Of a stretch of 64,000 nucleotides of DNA, positions 48,573-59,900 are shown one piece after another. Made by a program: the position numbers and the translations under genes. The number at the start of each line of letters is the position of its first letter. Within the stretch, counting starts at the first letter, position 1. The notes under the pieces are model-generated. The model did not search any database. It had not been told where the DNA came from and saw nothing but the letters and a program-made list of their open reading frames with translations. Location of the stretch: positions 688,263-752,262 of the forward strand of contig VIIQ02000028.1 in NCBI GenBank assembly GCA_007449985.2, read 5' to 3'. This DNA is from Desmodesmus armatus (taxonomy: Eukaryota > Chlorophyta > Chlorophyceae > Sphaeropleales > Scenedesmaceae).

Positions 48573-48654
48573 TGTTGTAGTAAGATTGCAGAGGCTGAAG
48601 CTGTCGTGTCTGTCAACGAAAAGAAGTTAGTGATGCATATGCATGTGCAGCTGA
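48573..48654. repeat. Dispersed repeat, copy B
   Basis: 82 bases matching 18204-18288. It starts 78 bases after the SDR stop codon. One + frame reads KIAEAEAVVSVNEKKL and stays open. Confidence 0.85.
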
Positions 48655-49163
48655 TCTGGTTTGTACTGGTTGAGGTCTTAGTTAGTGCCAGTGCCCTCAG
48701 TAAGTTGATCGACATCCGTGTTGCTGTCTGCACTGATTGGCTGTTGTGGTGCTGTCTGCACATTGAGTCTGCTGGCAGACTGTTTGCTGTTTGTGATGCT
48801 CAGGCTGGCGTGACACCTCCATCCTGACCTCAGGGTTGGTGGCAGCGCATTTGCACATATGCTGCACTTGGCTCAAGGTTGGGCATTACTTTGTGTGCCG
48901 CAAGGTACTCAAGCATTGGTCCACGAGTCAAAATACCCCCACCAAAAGAACAAGCACCAGCAAGTCACTCCTGCGGCAGGCACCAAAGCCACCCAATGAA
49001 CCCGCACCAACAAAAAAGCAAGCCCTGCAGACAGTGGCAAAACTTGGAGTTGGGCAGCCAACAAAACTACGCAACTCCAAGAGCGTGGTACATCAGCATG
49101 CACTGTCAACAATTGCTGCAGCCGGTAACTAGAGGTTAAGTAGGCATGTTGAGCTGCCGTTGT

Positions 49164-49275
49164 GTTTAGCTGCCGCTTGGCACTCACAGCTGTTTAGCTG
49201 CCGCTCGGCACTCACAGCTGTTTAGCTGCCGCTCGGCACTCACAGCTGTTTAGCTGCCGCTCGGCACCCACAGCT
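49164..49275. repeat. 28-bp minisatellite, four units
   Basis: The unit is gtttagctgccgctcggcac followed by tcacagct. It repeats four times with single-base differences in units 1 and 4, and a partial degenerate unit follows. Confidence 0.92.
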
Positions 49276-49675
49276 GTACAGCTGCCGTATGTCACGCCGC
49301 AGCTGCCTGTGTGTGCCTCCCAGTGCTACACGCCCACACCAGCCGCAGACATGCATGTCGGCCACCAGCTGGGCTGCTATTGCAGTCCACAGCACCAATG
49401 CGTGCGTGCGAACGCAAGAGTGCGCTGTGTGGTGTGTTGCTGGGCCTTTGGTGCCATGCTGTGTGGTGGTTGTTGTGCTGTCACTTCACTTAATGCATTG
49501 TGTGTGTAGAATAGAGTGATATTGACGTAAGTCATTGATTCCGTACAATAGGGTGAAATTCACAGGGTACCCCCCCCCCCTTAGGCACAAGTCAAGTGTG
49601 TGGCATGAGTTGGTTGCAGCGCTGCTGTGGCTTTGGTTGCTGCTGGCGTTTGCGGCTGGCACTTGGCTGCTGCTC

Positions 49676-49711
<36 letters not shown>

Positions 49712-51784
49712 ATCCAACTGTGCTGGCATACGCTATGATTGCCTTGGTGATGGCAGATGGTGGGGCCACGATGGGGTGCTGCTGCTGTTGCTGTTTTGCC
49801 AGCAGCTGCTGTGCTGCAGTGCAGGCACTTCATCATCGTTACCGTCCTCGAGCAGCTGCAGCAACGTTTCCTTGTCCTGATCTGTGGCAATGCAGTTGTT
49901 CCTGCAGATGTGCCGTGCACAAACCTGCAGCCTGTGACTGATCGCCTACCCACACAGCTTGGCAGTCCTGCTGGATGAACCAAGTCGTACGTGCAATGAC
50001 GGGTCAGGAACATTGTGTGCTGTCTCACAAGGCGTTGGTCTGGCTGCAGTATGTAAGTGTCAGACACGGCGTGGGCCGAGGGCCGATGGCCGTTGAAGTC
50101 AGTTTACATAAACCGCGGCAGCGTTCCTGTCAAGCAGCACTATTTCTGCGCGCACAAGAGACCTATACAGTGTGTATATCATCATCGAATTGCCTCAACA
50201 TTGCAAACAAACGACCGTGTGCCGACTGCCTTGCCGAAAGGCACGCAATGGCCGATCCGACAAGCTTATAATTGATTGAAAAACCTAGGCATTGCATTGG
50301 TGTAGCTGCATGGAGCGTGCGTAGGCCCATGTTGCTGGAACCGCGTTATTGCCTTTTTGCGGGCCGGGAATTGTGCAACATCCGTGGTAGTCTCAACATG
50401 CAAAAAGGCTGGGTTGTGGCCTAAGCCAATCAGATGAATGTGCCACATTCGACCCAACCAATTCCGCACCTTGTAAAGCTGCCATGCTGCGTTCACAGTC
50501 ACATGCACTAGCCGCCCAGCCAGTGCATGCAATGTGCAGCATGGGGCCAGACTGGTGACATGTCAGTGCTCAAGATATAAGCTGGCCTTGCAGCTTTTTT
50601 AGCCATGCTGCTGTCACCATCAGCACAGGCAGAGCCCTTCAAGATATAAACAGGCACCAAGGCTGCCTGGCAGAGGAAGAGAAGTACTGCGCGGTAGCAA
50701 TGGGTACAGTGCCCTTGCTCCTGCCAGGCCCAACATGGCTGCACACCACACCACACCATGACGTGCACCCTCTGCACCACAACATGTGCCGGGTTCACCT
50801 TGTGCCATACGTGCCAGGTGTTGGGCAGCAGGGCAACATACCCCAACACCCCACCAGCCAGCCGGTGGGAGTCCGCCCCCCCGGTAAAACCAACAACAAC
50901 ACCCCACCATGCACCACACTGTGCTGGCACACAATCGTGGTTGCCCAGATCCTATATGTGTCACACACACACAAGCAGGACTAAACGGCAAGACATCCAA
51001 CATGGATGCAGCAACTAGTGACAGACCACAACGACCGCGTTCCCTGCTTGAAAACACTAGCTGCCAGCCAAGCATGCACGGGACTCCACACACGCAAACC
51101 TGCACGCCTGAACCATCATCACACGTGTAGCCGTGACGCGCAAACGCCCATGCCAGTCACTCACTGATATACACCCCTGCAGTTAGTTGTATGGCGAGTG
51201 CAAACCAAAGGCACAACCACAGCAAATAGGTTGGGCGCACACCCACCCCTAACCCCTGCACCCTAAGACCCTGTGGGTGCAACCCAAAGGACTCTAGCTC
51301 AGTGTTGGGCCACTCCCCAACCTCTATTGTGGCATAAGCTCGCACCACACCAAAAACCCCAAAACCCCAGACGTGGCACGTGCCATGTTTGCACACAACA
51401 CAATTGGTCATGTGCCCTATCAACCCTTCTGTGCCACCATGCACCACCAGCATCAGGGCTGCACAGTTCAACTGTGGCGCCCACCCTCTCGTGTCCCTTA
51501 AGACGACGGTCTCTCAAACCCATCACCCCACCCAACAACCATATGGGAGCCGTGCAGCTGCACAGTGCTGTTTGTGACAGCAATGGAAACAAAACCTCAA
51601 CAACGGCAAGCACTAGCCAGATTGTGTTGCTTGTACTGTACCAGGCAGTACTGGCATACGTTGTCAGTGCAGTACTCGCATGCTAGGACATGTGCACCTG
51701 CATGCGAGCTTCCCAACCAACACCATGCAGCCTTGCCAGCTCAAACATAACCAGTTGACGTTCAAAAGAGATATCCCAACACTT

Positions 51785-53207
51785 TTAGAGTGCTGTCACA
51801 GCAGCACAATCCCAGCCAGACACAAACCCCTCAGCCAAAAGCTCAGCCAGCAACCACAACAGCGGCAACACCAGCAGTAGCACCAGCAGCAGCATGAACG
51901 CATGCCCACTGACACTGCCTTCCTTGCATGGCCCCTCCGTGAGTCTATTCATCTCAGCTATGCTGAAGCTGTTGATGTTCCTGCCTGTAGGCGGGTGGGT
52001 GCTGCTGCTGGCAGCTGCAAGCCAACCACCAGCACTGCTGCTGCCTTGGTCGTACCCAATGGGTAGTTGGGAACTGCTGCCAGGCTGTTGGGAACTGCTG
52101 CTCTCCGCAGCCACCTGCTGCTGGTGGTACCGCAGACGCATCCACCGCTCCAACTCAATTGTCATGCACAAAGGGATGACAAACAGGCATACAAGCGTCC
52201 AAAACATCTGCAGGCTGCTGACCACGTTCTCACCCAGGCACGCAGTGGTGGAGAACTTTGACATGGGCAGCCCCAAGATATTGCTGAGCAGGGATGCATA
52301 TGACTGCAGGCTTTCGCATGCCTGCTTCGCTCCTGCAAACCATGGCAGGTTGACAACTGCAGGCTGTGCACGCTGCAAGAAGCATGCAAATCGCACATTC
52401 CAGTGCAGCACTCCAACAGTTGTTGCCAACTGAAAGGGTGCAGCCAACTGCCAGGGCAACAGATACATCGCGTGGTGGATGTAGTATGCCACAGGCTGCA
52501 CCAACAGGATGATCAAGCCTGTGCTGGGGGCGTCCAAGGCCCGAGCAACTGCTATCCGTGCAATAGTGTGTGCAGTTGCTGACGGATAGATCACACCAAG
52601 GGTGAGATGCAGCATCAGGAGCCGCTTGATCCGGATGGCTGTGACAATCATCATCCGGTGTTTGAAGTACGTCTGTGGTTTGAGTAATAGCAATGCCAGG
52701 GGACCCACGCTGGTGAGTATGTAGGCAGGGACTGTGACTGTGACATGTGTGAGGTTGTGCTTGGGGCCCAGGTGGATGTCATGCTTGGAAGCACCCTCTG
52801 GGAGGTTTGTCTGCAGCCTGACCATGCCAAACAGCACGATCAAGACGGTGATGACATTTGCCAGTGCATCACTGGTCACCAGCACCCTGCAGTCAGGCAG
52901 AGCCGTGGGTCACCGACAAGCAGTGAGTGGGAGAGCATCCCCAAGGCTGCTCAGTCGTTTGCTGTCTGCTGATACTCCATAATACACCCACTGGACCACC
53001 CCCAGGGGCTGCTGAACCATCCCAGCAGCAGAAGGCAGCCAGTTGCAACAGCAGCAGAAGCATGAGGGTGCACCCACAGTCCGCGCCAGGGACCCCCTAA
53101 ACATATTGCTCACCTCTTGAACCCTGCAGTTCGCCACACATCCACTGCGGCCATCAGGGCTATGGACACCTCGGACCAAGGATCGGATGCATGCTCTGTC
53201 TTTGGGC
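51785..53207 (-). CDS. Polytopic membrane protein, unknown function, 5' end unresolved
   Basis: The last exon 52886-51785 is an uninterrupted 367-codon reading frame. It joins in phase (AAG AG|G GTG) to an upstream exon ending at 53114 that reads DPWSEVSIALMAAVDVWRTA then GFKR. The joined segment continues VLVTSDALANVITVLIVLFG. At least six hydrophobic stretches follow, including VPAYILTSVGPLALLLL, STGLIILLVQPVAYYI, FWTLVCLFVIPLCMTIEL and the C-terminal MLLLVLLLVLPLLWLLAELL. A Ser/Gln-rich loop separates the last two. I do not recognise the family. The upstream exon stays open to about 53207 and has no ATG before DPWSEV, so a first exon is missing unless the internal ATG at 53154 is used. Confidence 0.7.
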
Positions 53208-54250
53208 ACAGAGCTCACTGGGTGTGCGCAGCCGTGATTCAAAGTCGCGTCGTCTTCGTAACAAGCTTCCTCCGAAGATACGGGCCACACCTCAGGTGAA
53301 GGACAGAAGGCAGGCCCGTTGAATGTAGCTGTCACTGCCCGATGAAGACCCTATGTCTCAGCCCTCAAAGTGACGGATCACACAAGCAGTTCAAGCGTAA
53401 TGCAAGGCTGAATGGGTTGGAGGCAGCGACTTGCCACTGGCGCTGTGCTGAAGCACTTGCCAGCATAGGGAGTGCGACTGCGCAGAAAATAAAACAACTT
53501 TGAAGCCTCAATCCATCACAACAAAACAGCACAGACCATCACCATATACAGCAGGATCAAAGCGCCAAGAGGCCGTGCGTTGGAGCTGACCCAGTGGGGT
53601 GTTTTGATGGGAGGCACTCATCAACTGGATGCCGATGCACTGCCCAGCCACAACACGCAACCACGTCAACCCTCAGCAGCATCTACAAATTGACTGTATG
53701 AGTATGTGTGGTTAGCACGTCAAGGCATCAGAGGCCTTGCGCACAGTGGTCCAAGGTGCCCCCCACTTCTCGGGCGGAGAGGTGCAGCAATCGTTGATGA
53801 TGTGCCATAGCATAGCCATAAGGCTTGTCAGACGACAGAGTATGAATTTGATCATTGTGTGGTGTGAGGTTGTGTTTGTATTATCGGTGCATACGTTTCC
53901 TGGCCACTTTCCTGGCCCACCTTGGCGGGGTCTCTTGCACTGCAATGCAGCAACCTTGGTGAATGAGGAAGGCCGAAACTGTATTTTACGGAATCGTTTA
54001 TGGCTGTGGTATGTGTACTTTGATTGCTTGCCACCGATCGCGTCTCGGAGTACTTGTACCCTTGTTGTTGGGACAAGTGAAGCAGTTTGTGAAGCCGTGC
54101 AAAGAACCTAATGCTCACTAACCTGGCATAGATAAACGAGTACCAGTCATCATCTTTCCTGCCGTCATCTTTGTCTCCGCCAGACCCCCAGTCAGCAGCA
54201 GTAGCAGCAGTGTGCCCAATCACCACACCACACAGGAACAAGCACACACA
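53208..54250. other. Divergent spacer before the Mpv17 gene
   Basis: About 1 kb between a minus-strand and a plus-strand gene. It probably contains the missing first exon of the membrane-protein gene and both promoters. No exon was placed. Confidence 0.4.
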
Positions 54251-55690
54251 ATGGGCAGTGTATCGCTGCTTGGAAACGGTCTGAGGCAGCTCTGGTCAGC
54301 TTATGAACGCCAGCTAGAGAGGCAGCCCGTGCTGACACAAATGACCACAAGCGCCATACTCTGGGGCAGTGGCGACCTCATTGCACAGCGCATAGAGCAT
54401 AGGGAACAAAAGCAACAGCAGCTACACACGCAGCAGCAGCAAGGGCACAAGCAGGCAGCCATACAGGGCCCACCTCCAGGCTCCAGCCTTGTCGGCTCAC
54501 ACGGCAACAGCAGCAGCAGTGCGGCAGATCCTGGGTATGACCTGTGGCGCGCCTTCTGGACAGCAGCATTCGGTGCCAGCTTGGTAGGACCCGTGGGGCA
54601 CGTCTGGTACCAGGCCATCGACCGCTGGTGCAAGGTGCTGGTGCCCAAGGGTGGCCCTAAGTTCATTGCAGCCAAGGTGCTGCTGGACACAGCAGTCATG
54701 GGGCCCTTCTATGTGGCAGGTGAGGCCAGCACAGACTGTCCTGCACTGCTGCAGACGTGTATCATGTGAATTACAGTGTCAGAAAGCCAGCACGAACTTG
54801 GCGTCGTGCTGGCAGCAAGGGTGTGGCGTCTGGTGGGAGCGTTCGTGTTGCAGTCAGCACACAGTCAGCACACAGTCTGGGACGGTGGTAGCCTGCATGG
54901 AGTGGCAATCGCTGCAGCAGCTTTGGCGATGTTCCTCATGCTCCTGGCACGCCTGCATGATGACCTGCATGGGCAGGGTAGGGTTGGCAGGAGTCCTGCA
55001 CTGAGCGACATGCAGCCTCCATGTCTCACAGCCAGCGCTGTACATGGCACCTGCTAGTCTAGCAGCACCTGAGGTGCTGCGGCGTAGTAATGTTGTGCCT
55101 GCTTGAAGTGCGTGCTGCGCTGGGGCAGCGTTTATAGTGTGTGGGCACCACTGGCATGGCATGCCTGCACGCACAGGGTAGCAGCAGCGCGTTGCCCAGT
55201 GTCTCTTCCTTGTTTCAAGCCCATGCATGGAGTCAGCACCTGCCCATCCTGCACTGTATGCCATGCTGCCCTTAGAGTTTTCCCACCAACTTCATGCACG
55301 CACTTGCCGCCACTGCCCGACCCTTGTTTTTACTTTGCAGCATTCTTTGCCTGGGGCTGTGGGTTGATCGACCACAGCGGCTGGCCGGAGTTCCAGCGCA
55401 AGATGCGGGTCGACTTTGTGCCCACCCTCGCTGCAGAGATGTCCCTGTGGCCCATCGTGCAGTCGGTAAACTTCTCTGTGGTGCCCCTGAAGCACCAGCT
55501 GCTGGTCATAAACGTCTTCACCATCATTGATGCTGCATTCATGAGCTGGGCGCGCAACCAGGAGGACTGGGTGGCAAAGGTCACTGCAGCACTGCAGCCA
55601 AAGAAGCGCAGCAGCAGCGGCAGTGGCACAGCGGAGCTACAGATGAAGCCGCTGCCAGCAGACAGCAGCAAGGGAAGCAAGGGCGCGTGA
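54251..55690 (+). CDS. Mpv17/PMP22-family membrane protein
   Basis: Small four-helix protein of the Mpv17/PMP22 family, found in the mitochondrial inner or peroxisomal membrane and proposed to act as a channel. Exons 54251-54719 and 55341-55690 join in phase (GCA G|CA TTC) for 272 residues. The N-terminus WSAYERQLERQPVLTQMTTS then ILWGSGDLIAQ is the family opening. GPVGHVWYQAIDRW and ITGLY-like VAAFFAWGCG follow. The C-terminal signature is present: AEMSLWPIVQSVNFSVVPLK and NVFTIIDAAFMSWARN, matching the family W.WP..Q..NF..VP block and final W. An unusual Gln/Ser/Gly-rich insert of about 45 residues (EQKQQQLHTQQQQGHKQ onward) sits between helix 1 and helix 2. A Ser/Lys tail ends the protein. 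There is no clear PTS1. Confidence 0.92.
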
Positions 55691-56962
55691 ACAGCAGCAG
55701 GGAGGGGTGCTGGTTTGGGAGCCAGGAGTGCTGGGCGTCTGCTCTTGTTGAGGGCTTCGCCGGGCGCTGCTGCTGATGTGGTGTGGTGTGCTGATGCGCA
55801 TTGGTTGGTGCTGTGTTTGCAGAAGTCACCGTCAATGTTCGGACTGTCGTTCGGGGCAGCTGTGGCAGCTATGGGTGGGACCTGACCAAGGCGCCTGTAA
55901 GCTGTTTCGCCTGTGCTGTTGAATGCCATGATTTGTTCTGTGTTGGGGCATGTGCTCAAATAGTGGGCACCAGCCTGAGGCCATGTGGCTCTTGTTTAGC
56001 CGTGAAGTTGCATGGTGGATGCTGCCACCAAAAACCCAACAAGTCTTCCCTGAGAGCTGACTTTGGTGGGCGGCTGTCACAGGGACAATTTCATGACCCA
56101 ATGCCGCGCTTGCGTCCCGTAGGAAGCTGCACTGACTGAGTGTGTTACCCGCACAGTCCACACTGTGCAGTGTTTGGCAGCTTGGTCCTTGCAGGCCTGG
56201 ATGCGATCTTGGTCTGGCATGGCGTCACATGGTGCACTGCTGACGCTGTTGTTGATGCTGTTGACCTTGATTGACCATCAGGGCTGTTTGCCTTGACTGC
56301 CAGCACCTTGAATTGCTGTCTACACGCACTGTGTGACACATGTCCAGTGGCGGTGGTGGACACAGCTGCTTGTACCTCAGCTGCGCAGTTTTGGGTGTTT
56401 TTTGTACCACCCTGACCACAAACAAGTCAACACCTTGTACCGCTTGCTGAGTGATATATGTCATGTGTTCACTGTCGCCGCATACGTCAGCTGCGTATGA
56501 AGTTCGTCACCTTGGGTATTGCAGGGCAGCACATGTTGGGAAATGGCGAGCTTCACCTCGCACGTAAAAGTCATTGCATGTGAACAAGCTATGATGCCAG
56601 TGTTGAGCTGAGCAGAGGTAACAGAACATTCCAAGGTTTTAGCACGCGCCATATGCCAAAGCTGGCACAGTTGCTGCTAGTAGCAGGGAAGATAACGTGA
56701 GGGACGGAAGCTCAGGCCCACCTAGTCCTAAACTTGGTGCGCACAATGCCAGCAGAGCACTATACACTATACACCTATGGCAACACAGCACAAAGGGAGA
56801 GCTTCAGCACTTGCTCAAAAAGCAGTGACTGCACACTGTGTGCACCACATACACTGCTGCATACACATACCGGGCATTGACTTGATCACCAAACATGCAC
56901 AGGGATAGCCTGCAAACAAGGTGCAAACAACAGATTGAGTCCAAAGTAAAACCCCCAGCAAT
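55691..56962. other. Convergent 3' region, Mpv17 / ZRANB3-like
   Basis: Contains the Mpv17 3' UTR with TGTAA at 55896-55900 and the 3' UTR of the minus-strand gene. No coding exon recognised. Confidence 0.45.
55896..55900 (+). terminator. Candidate TGTAA poly(A) signal for the Mpv17 gene
   Basis: TGTAA 206 bases after the stop codon. Assignment by the known green-algal signal and position. Confidence 0.35.
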
Positions 56963-59900
56963 TCACCTCTCCCTTGCTTTGCGCTTGCCCCGATCAGAAG
57001 CAGCTGCACGCTGCCGCACCACACCTGCCTGACCGCCTGCCCTGCCGCCCCCACGCCTGGCCCCCATCCCTGATGCAGCTGCTTGTCCAGCAGCAACGGC
57101 ACTGCACTGCTTTTTCTCAGCAGCAGTCGGGCCATCAGCAAAATCGCTGTCCCCACCACCCCCTTCGCTACCAGAGCTGCCACCACTGTTGCTGTCGCTG
57201 CTAATCAGTCCGGCCTGCCTGCGCCTCTTGCTGCCTGCACTTGCCTTACTGGCCACTCTCTGCTTGGCACCTGCCCGCTGTGACTGCAACTGCTGCTGCT
57301 GGTTTTGCTGCCCCTGCCCTTGTGAGGATGATGGCTGCTGAGTGGTGCCCTGCTGCTGCTGCTGCGGCCCAGGACCATGCAGGCTTGCTGCTCCTGCTCC
57401 ATCCTGTCCTACCTGCCCTGCCCCATCCTGACTGGCCTCCTGACTGAACCTGAACTGATCCAGTACAGTGCGCAGCCGAGCAACACCAGCGCCCGCACCC
57501 GAGGCCTCAGCCGCCGCGGCAGCAGGGCGCTTGACGGCTCGCCGCTGCGTCTGCGGCGTCGTCCGCAGCGCCGCTGCGGCACTGTCAGGGATGACGGGGG
57601 AGGAGGCATTAGAGCCGCATGGCTGTGAGCAGTCCAGCAACTCAATGACCTCTATGGCCCCACGAGATGGGTGTGGTGTGGCTGCAGCTGCATCGATGCC
57701 GCCATCAGCAGCACCGCCACCAACTCCAGCTGCACCTTGACTGCTCGCAGCTGCTGCGGCTGACGCCACCCACTTGTGTATCTGGCTGGACCCCTTGCCG
57801 GCAGCGTTCCCACCCTTCCCGCGTCCCCAGCTTTCTGCTTCTTTGGCGGCCGGCCCCTCTTCTTGCCCTTCCCTGCTGCTGCTGCTGTTGCTCCCTCCAC
57901 ACCAGGGCCTCCAGCAGCTGCCATGCCCTAGTCGCATTGGCAGCACCAGCGACGGCTACCGCACTGGGCTGTGTCCGCGCCTGCACTTTGGCCCCCTCAA
58001 GCTCAGGTGTGTCGTCAACAAACTGCACCCCGGCACCCTCCGCCTCCACACGAGCCCTGCGTTTGCGTTTCAACGCAGCCTGCGGCTTCCCACCGGCCGC
58101 CCCACTGGCTGCACCACCAGCACCCCCACCCCCAGGCAGGCCGCCAAACCACAGGCGTATGTCTGCAGTGCCCAGCTTGCGGCGCTGGCGCTCGGCTGCG
58201 CGGGCAGCTGCCTGCTTCTTGGTGACGGCTGCGTGGCAGGCCACGCACAGGGTGCGCAGGTTGTCCAGGTCGCAGCCACCGCCACCCTCGTACACGGCTA
58301 GGATGTGGTCGGCATGCCATGCATTGCCCTCGGTGGCCTGCGGAGGGGCACAGGGGCAGGGGGGGGGGTGGCACGGTGTGTTCAGCTGGCATACAGTACA
58401 TGCAATGGGCTATGTGCTTTCGTGGGTTGCAAGGGCATCCCTCAAGCTTCCAGAGTGCGGATGCAGGACAGCAGACTGGACGCGATTCACCAGCTGTCCA
58501 GAATGAGTCAGACGCACTCGTACTCAAGAATTGCAGAAGGGGCCTTGTGCTTTTGTACTGGGGCACAGGTTGAAACGGGCTGTTGGACGGCAAAGCATCA
58601 GCAGGCCCAACCTGCTGTTCACGCACCGTGTTGAGCAGTCTGTCCAGCAGTGAGCCATGGCCCCTCTCCAGCAGCTTGGGCGCCAGCGCAGCAACCACAG
58701 CACGCCTGCAGGAAGGGGCAGCAGCAGCAGGGAGCGGCGGCATCAGCAGCAGAGAGCGGCGGCAGCAGCACAGCTGGACGATACTGCACTCTATGCTGCT
58801 GTGCTGTGCTGTACTGTACCGCTAAGCATGGGCACAGCCTCTCACAGGGCATTACCCGTATGCGCCTGCCTGTGAAAGATCTGCACAGAACATACAGGAG
58901 TGACCTTTCCTGTCAACCGTCCGCCCACCTGTGCTGCAGCCAGTGGGGTGAGTCCTTGGCAATCTGCTGCAGCTGTCCCACCAGCGCATGGCAGTCCAAC
59001 TGACACAACTGGCACACGCCCCGCTCCAGCTTGAACAGGGCACGCCGGATGCCACCTGAGGAGTCAGGGCCCAGGACACGATCAGGACACCAGCAGCACT
59101 GTAACACAACGGGCCTGTAGCAAGGGGCATGATGAGCAACTGCCGTGCAGGTGGAAAGCATGCCCCGATAGTGTGTGACATCTGCTTAGCTCTGTCGCAG
59201 AATGAGTGATCTCAGTGCTGTGGGCACGTCTGTACATATGAGATCTACATGTGATCTCAGTGCTGTGGGCACGTCTGTGTACATTGTAAGTCCCCCCTAC
59301 AACAAGGACAGGCGCAGCTGATCAGCCTCAGCAGCCAGCAGTTGTAGCTACACTTGCTGACCCCCCCCCCTGGGCCCCCGGGGTCCCCTGTCCGCACCCG
59401 AGCTGCTCTTGATGCTCCATGCCCTCTCACACTCCAGGCTGCAGAAGAGGTCCAGTGAGCCAGCCAGCACAGCATCCTCAGCCGCCACAGCACCCTCAAC
59501 AGCCTTGAAGCAGTTGATGCAGTGACGGACCAGCGGGCTGCCATCCTCATGGCCACCTGAAACCATGTACGATACAGGGCCCAATATACCAAGGCAGGGC
59601 GGGTGAGGGGTGAACAGCGGCAGTGGTGGAGCGGGTGCAGAGGGCAGCAAGGCAAGGCTGGAAGCACAGTGGGGGAATCGCAGCTGGCAGGGATGTGCAG
59701 GGCGCAGGTAGATGCTGAGAGAGAGAGGACAAGTGATGCCAAGCTGCGTACTGCTGTTGGTAGGCTGCACTGACGGTCAGACGTGGCACTGTGCCTGTTG
59801 AACGAGCTGGCGTGCGAGGCGACTTTGGTCAGAACACAACCACAGATATGCTGTCTTGCTGCTCACCCGTGAAGGCCTGGCGGTAGGTCACAAGCTGCTG

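Larger units (their letters stand above)
48496..51784. other. 3.3-kb region without a recognised gene
   Basis: Lies between SDR (+) and a minus-strand membrane-protein gene. It carries copy B of the dispersed repeat, a 28-bp minisatellite (49164-49275) and a GCT/GTT trinucleotide tract (about 49675-49712). Left part is TG-rich and right part CA-rich on the + strand, as expected for two converging 3' UTRs. Longer frames here lack domain signatures. Confidence 0.4.

Noticed and set aside
49486..50067. Minus-strand 193-residue open frame with Ser runs
   Set aside because: The Ser runs are the antisense of a GCT tract, there is no domain, and the composition matches neighbouring non-coding DNA.
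52889..52915. A 27-base intron joining the 52.9-53.3 kb frame to the membrane protein
   Set aside because: Too short for a spliceosomal intron. The donor at 53113 gives a normal intron and a better protein junction.
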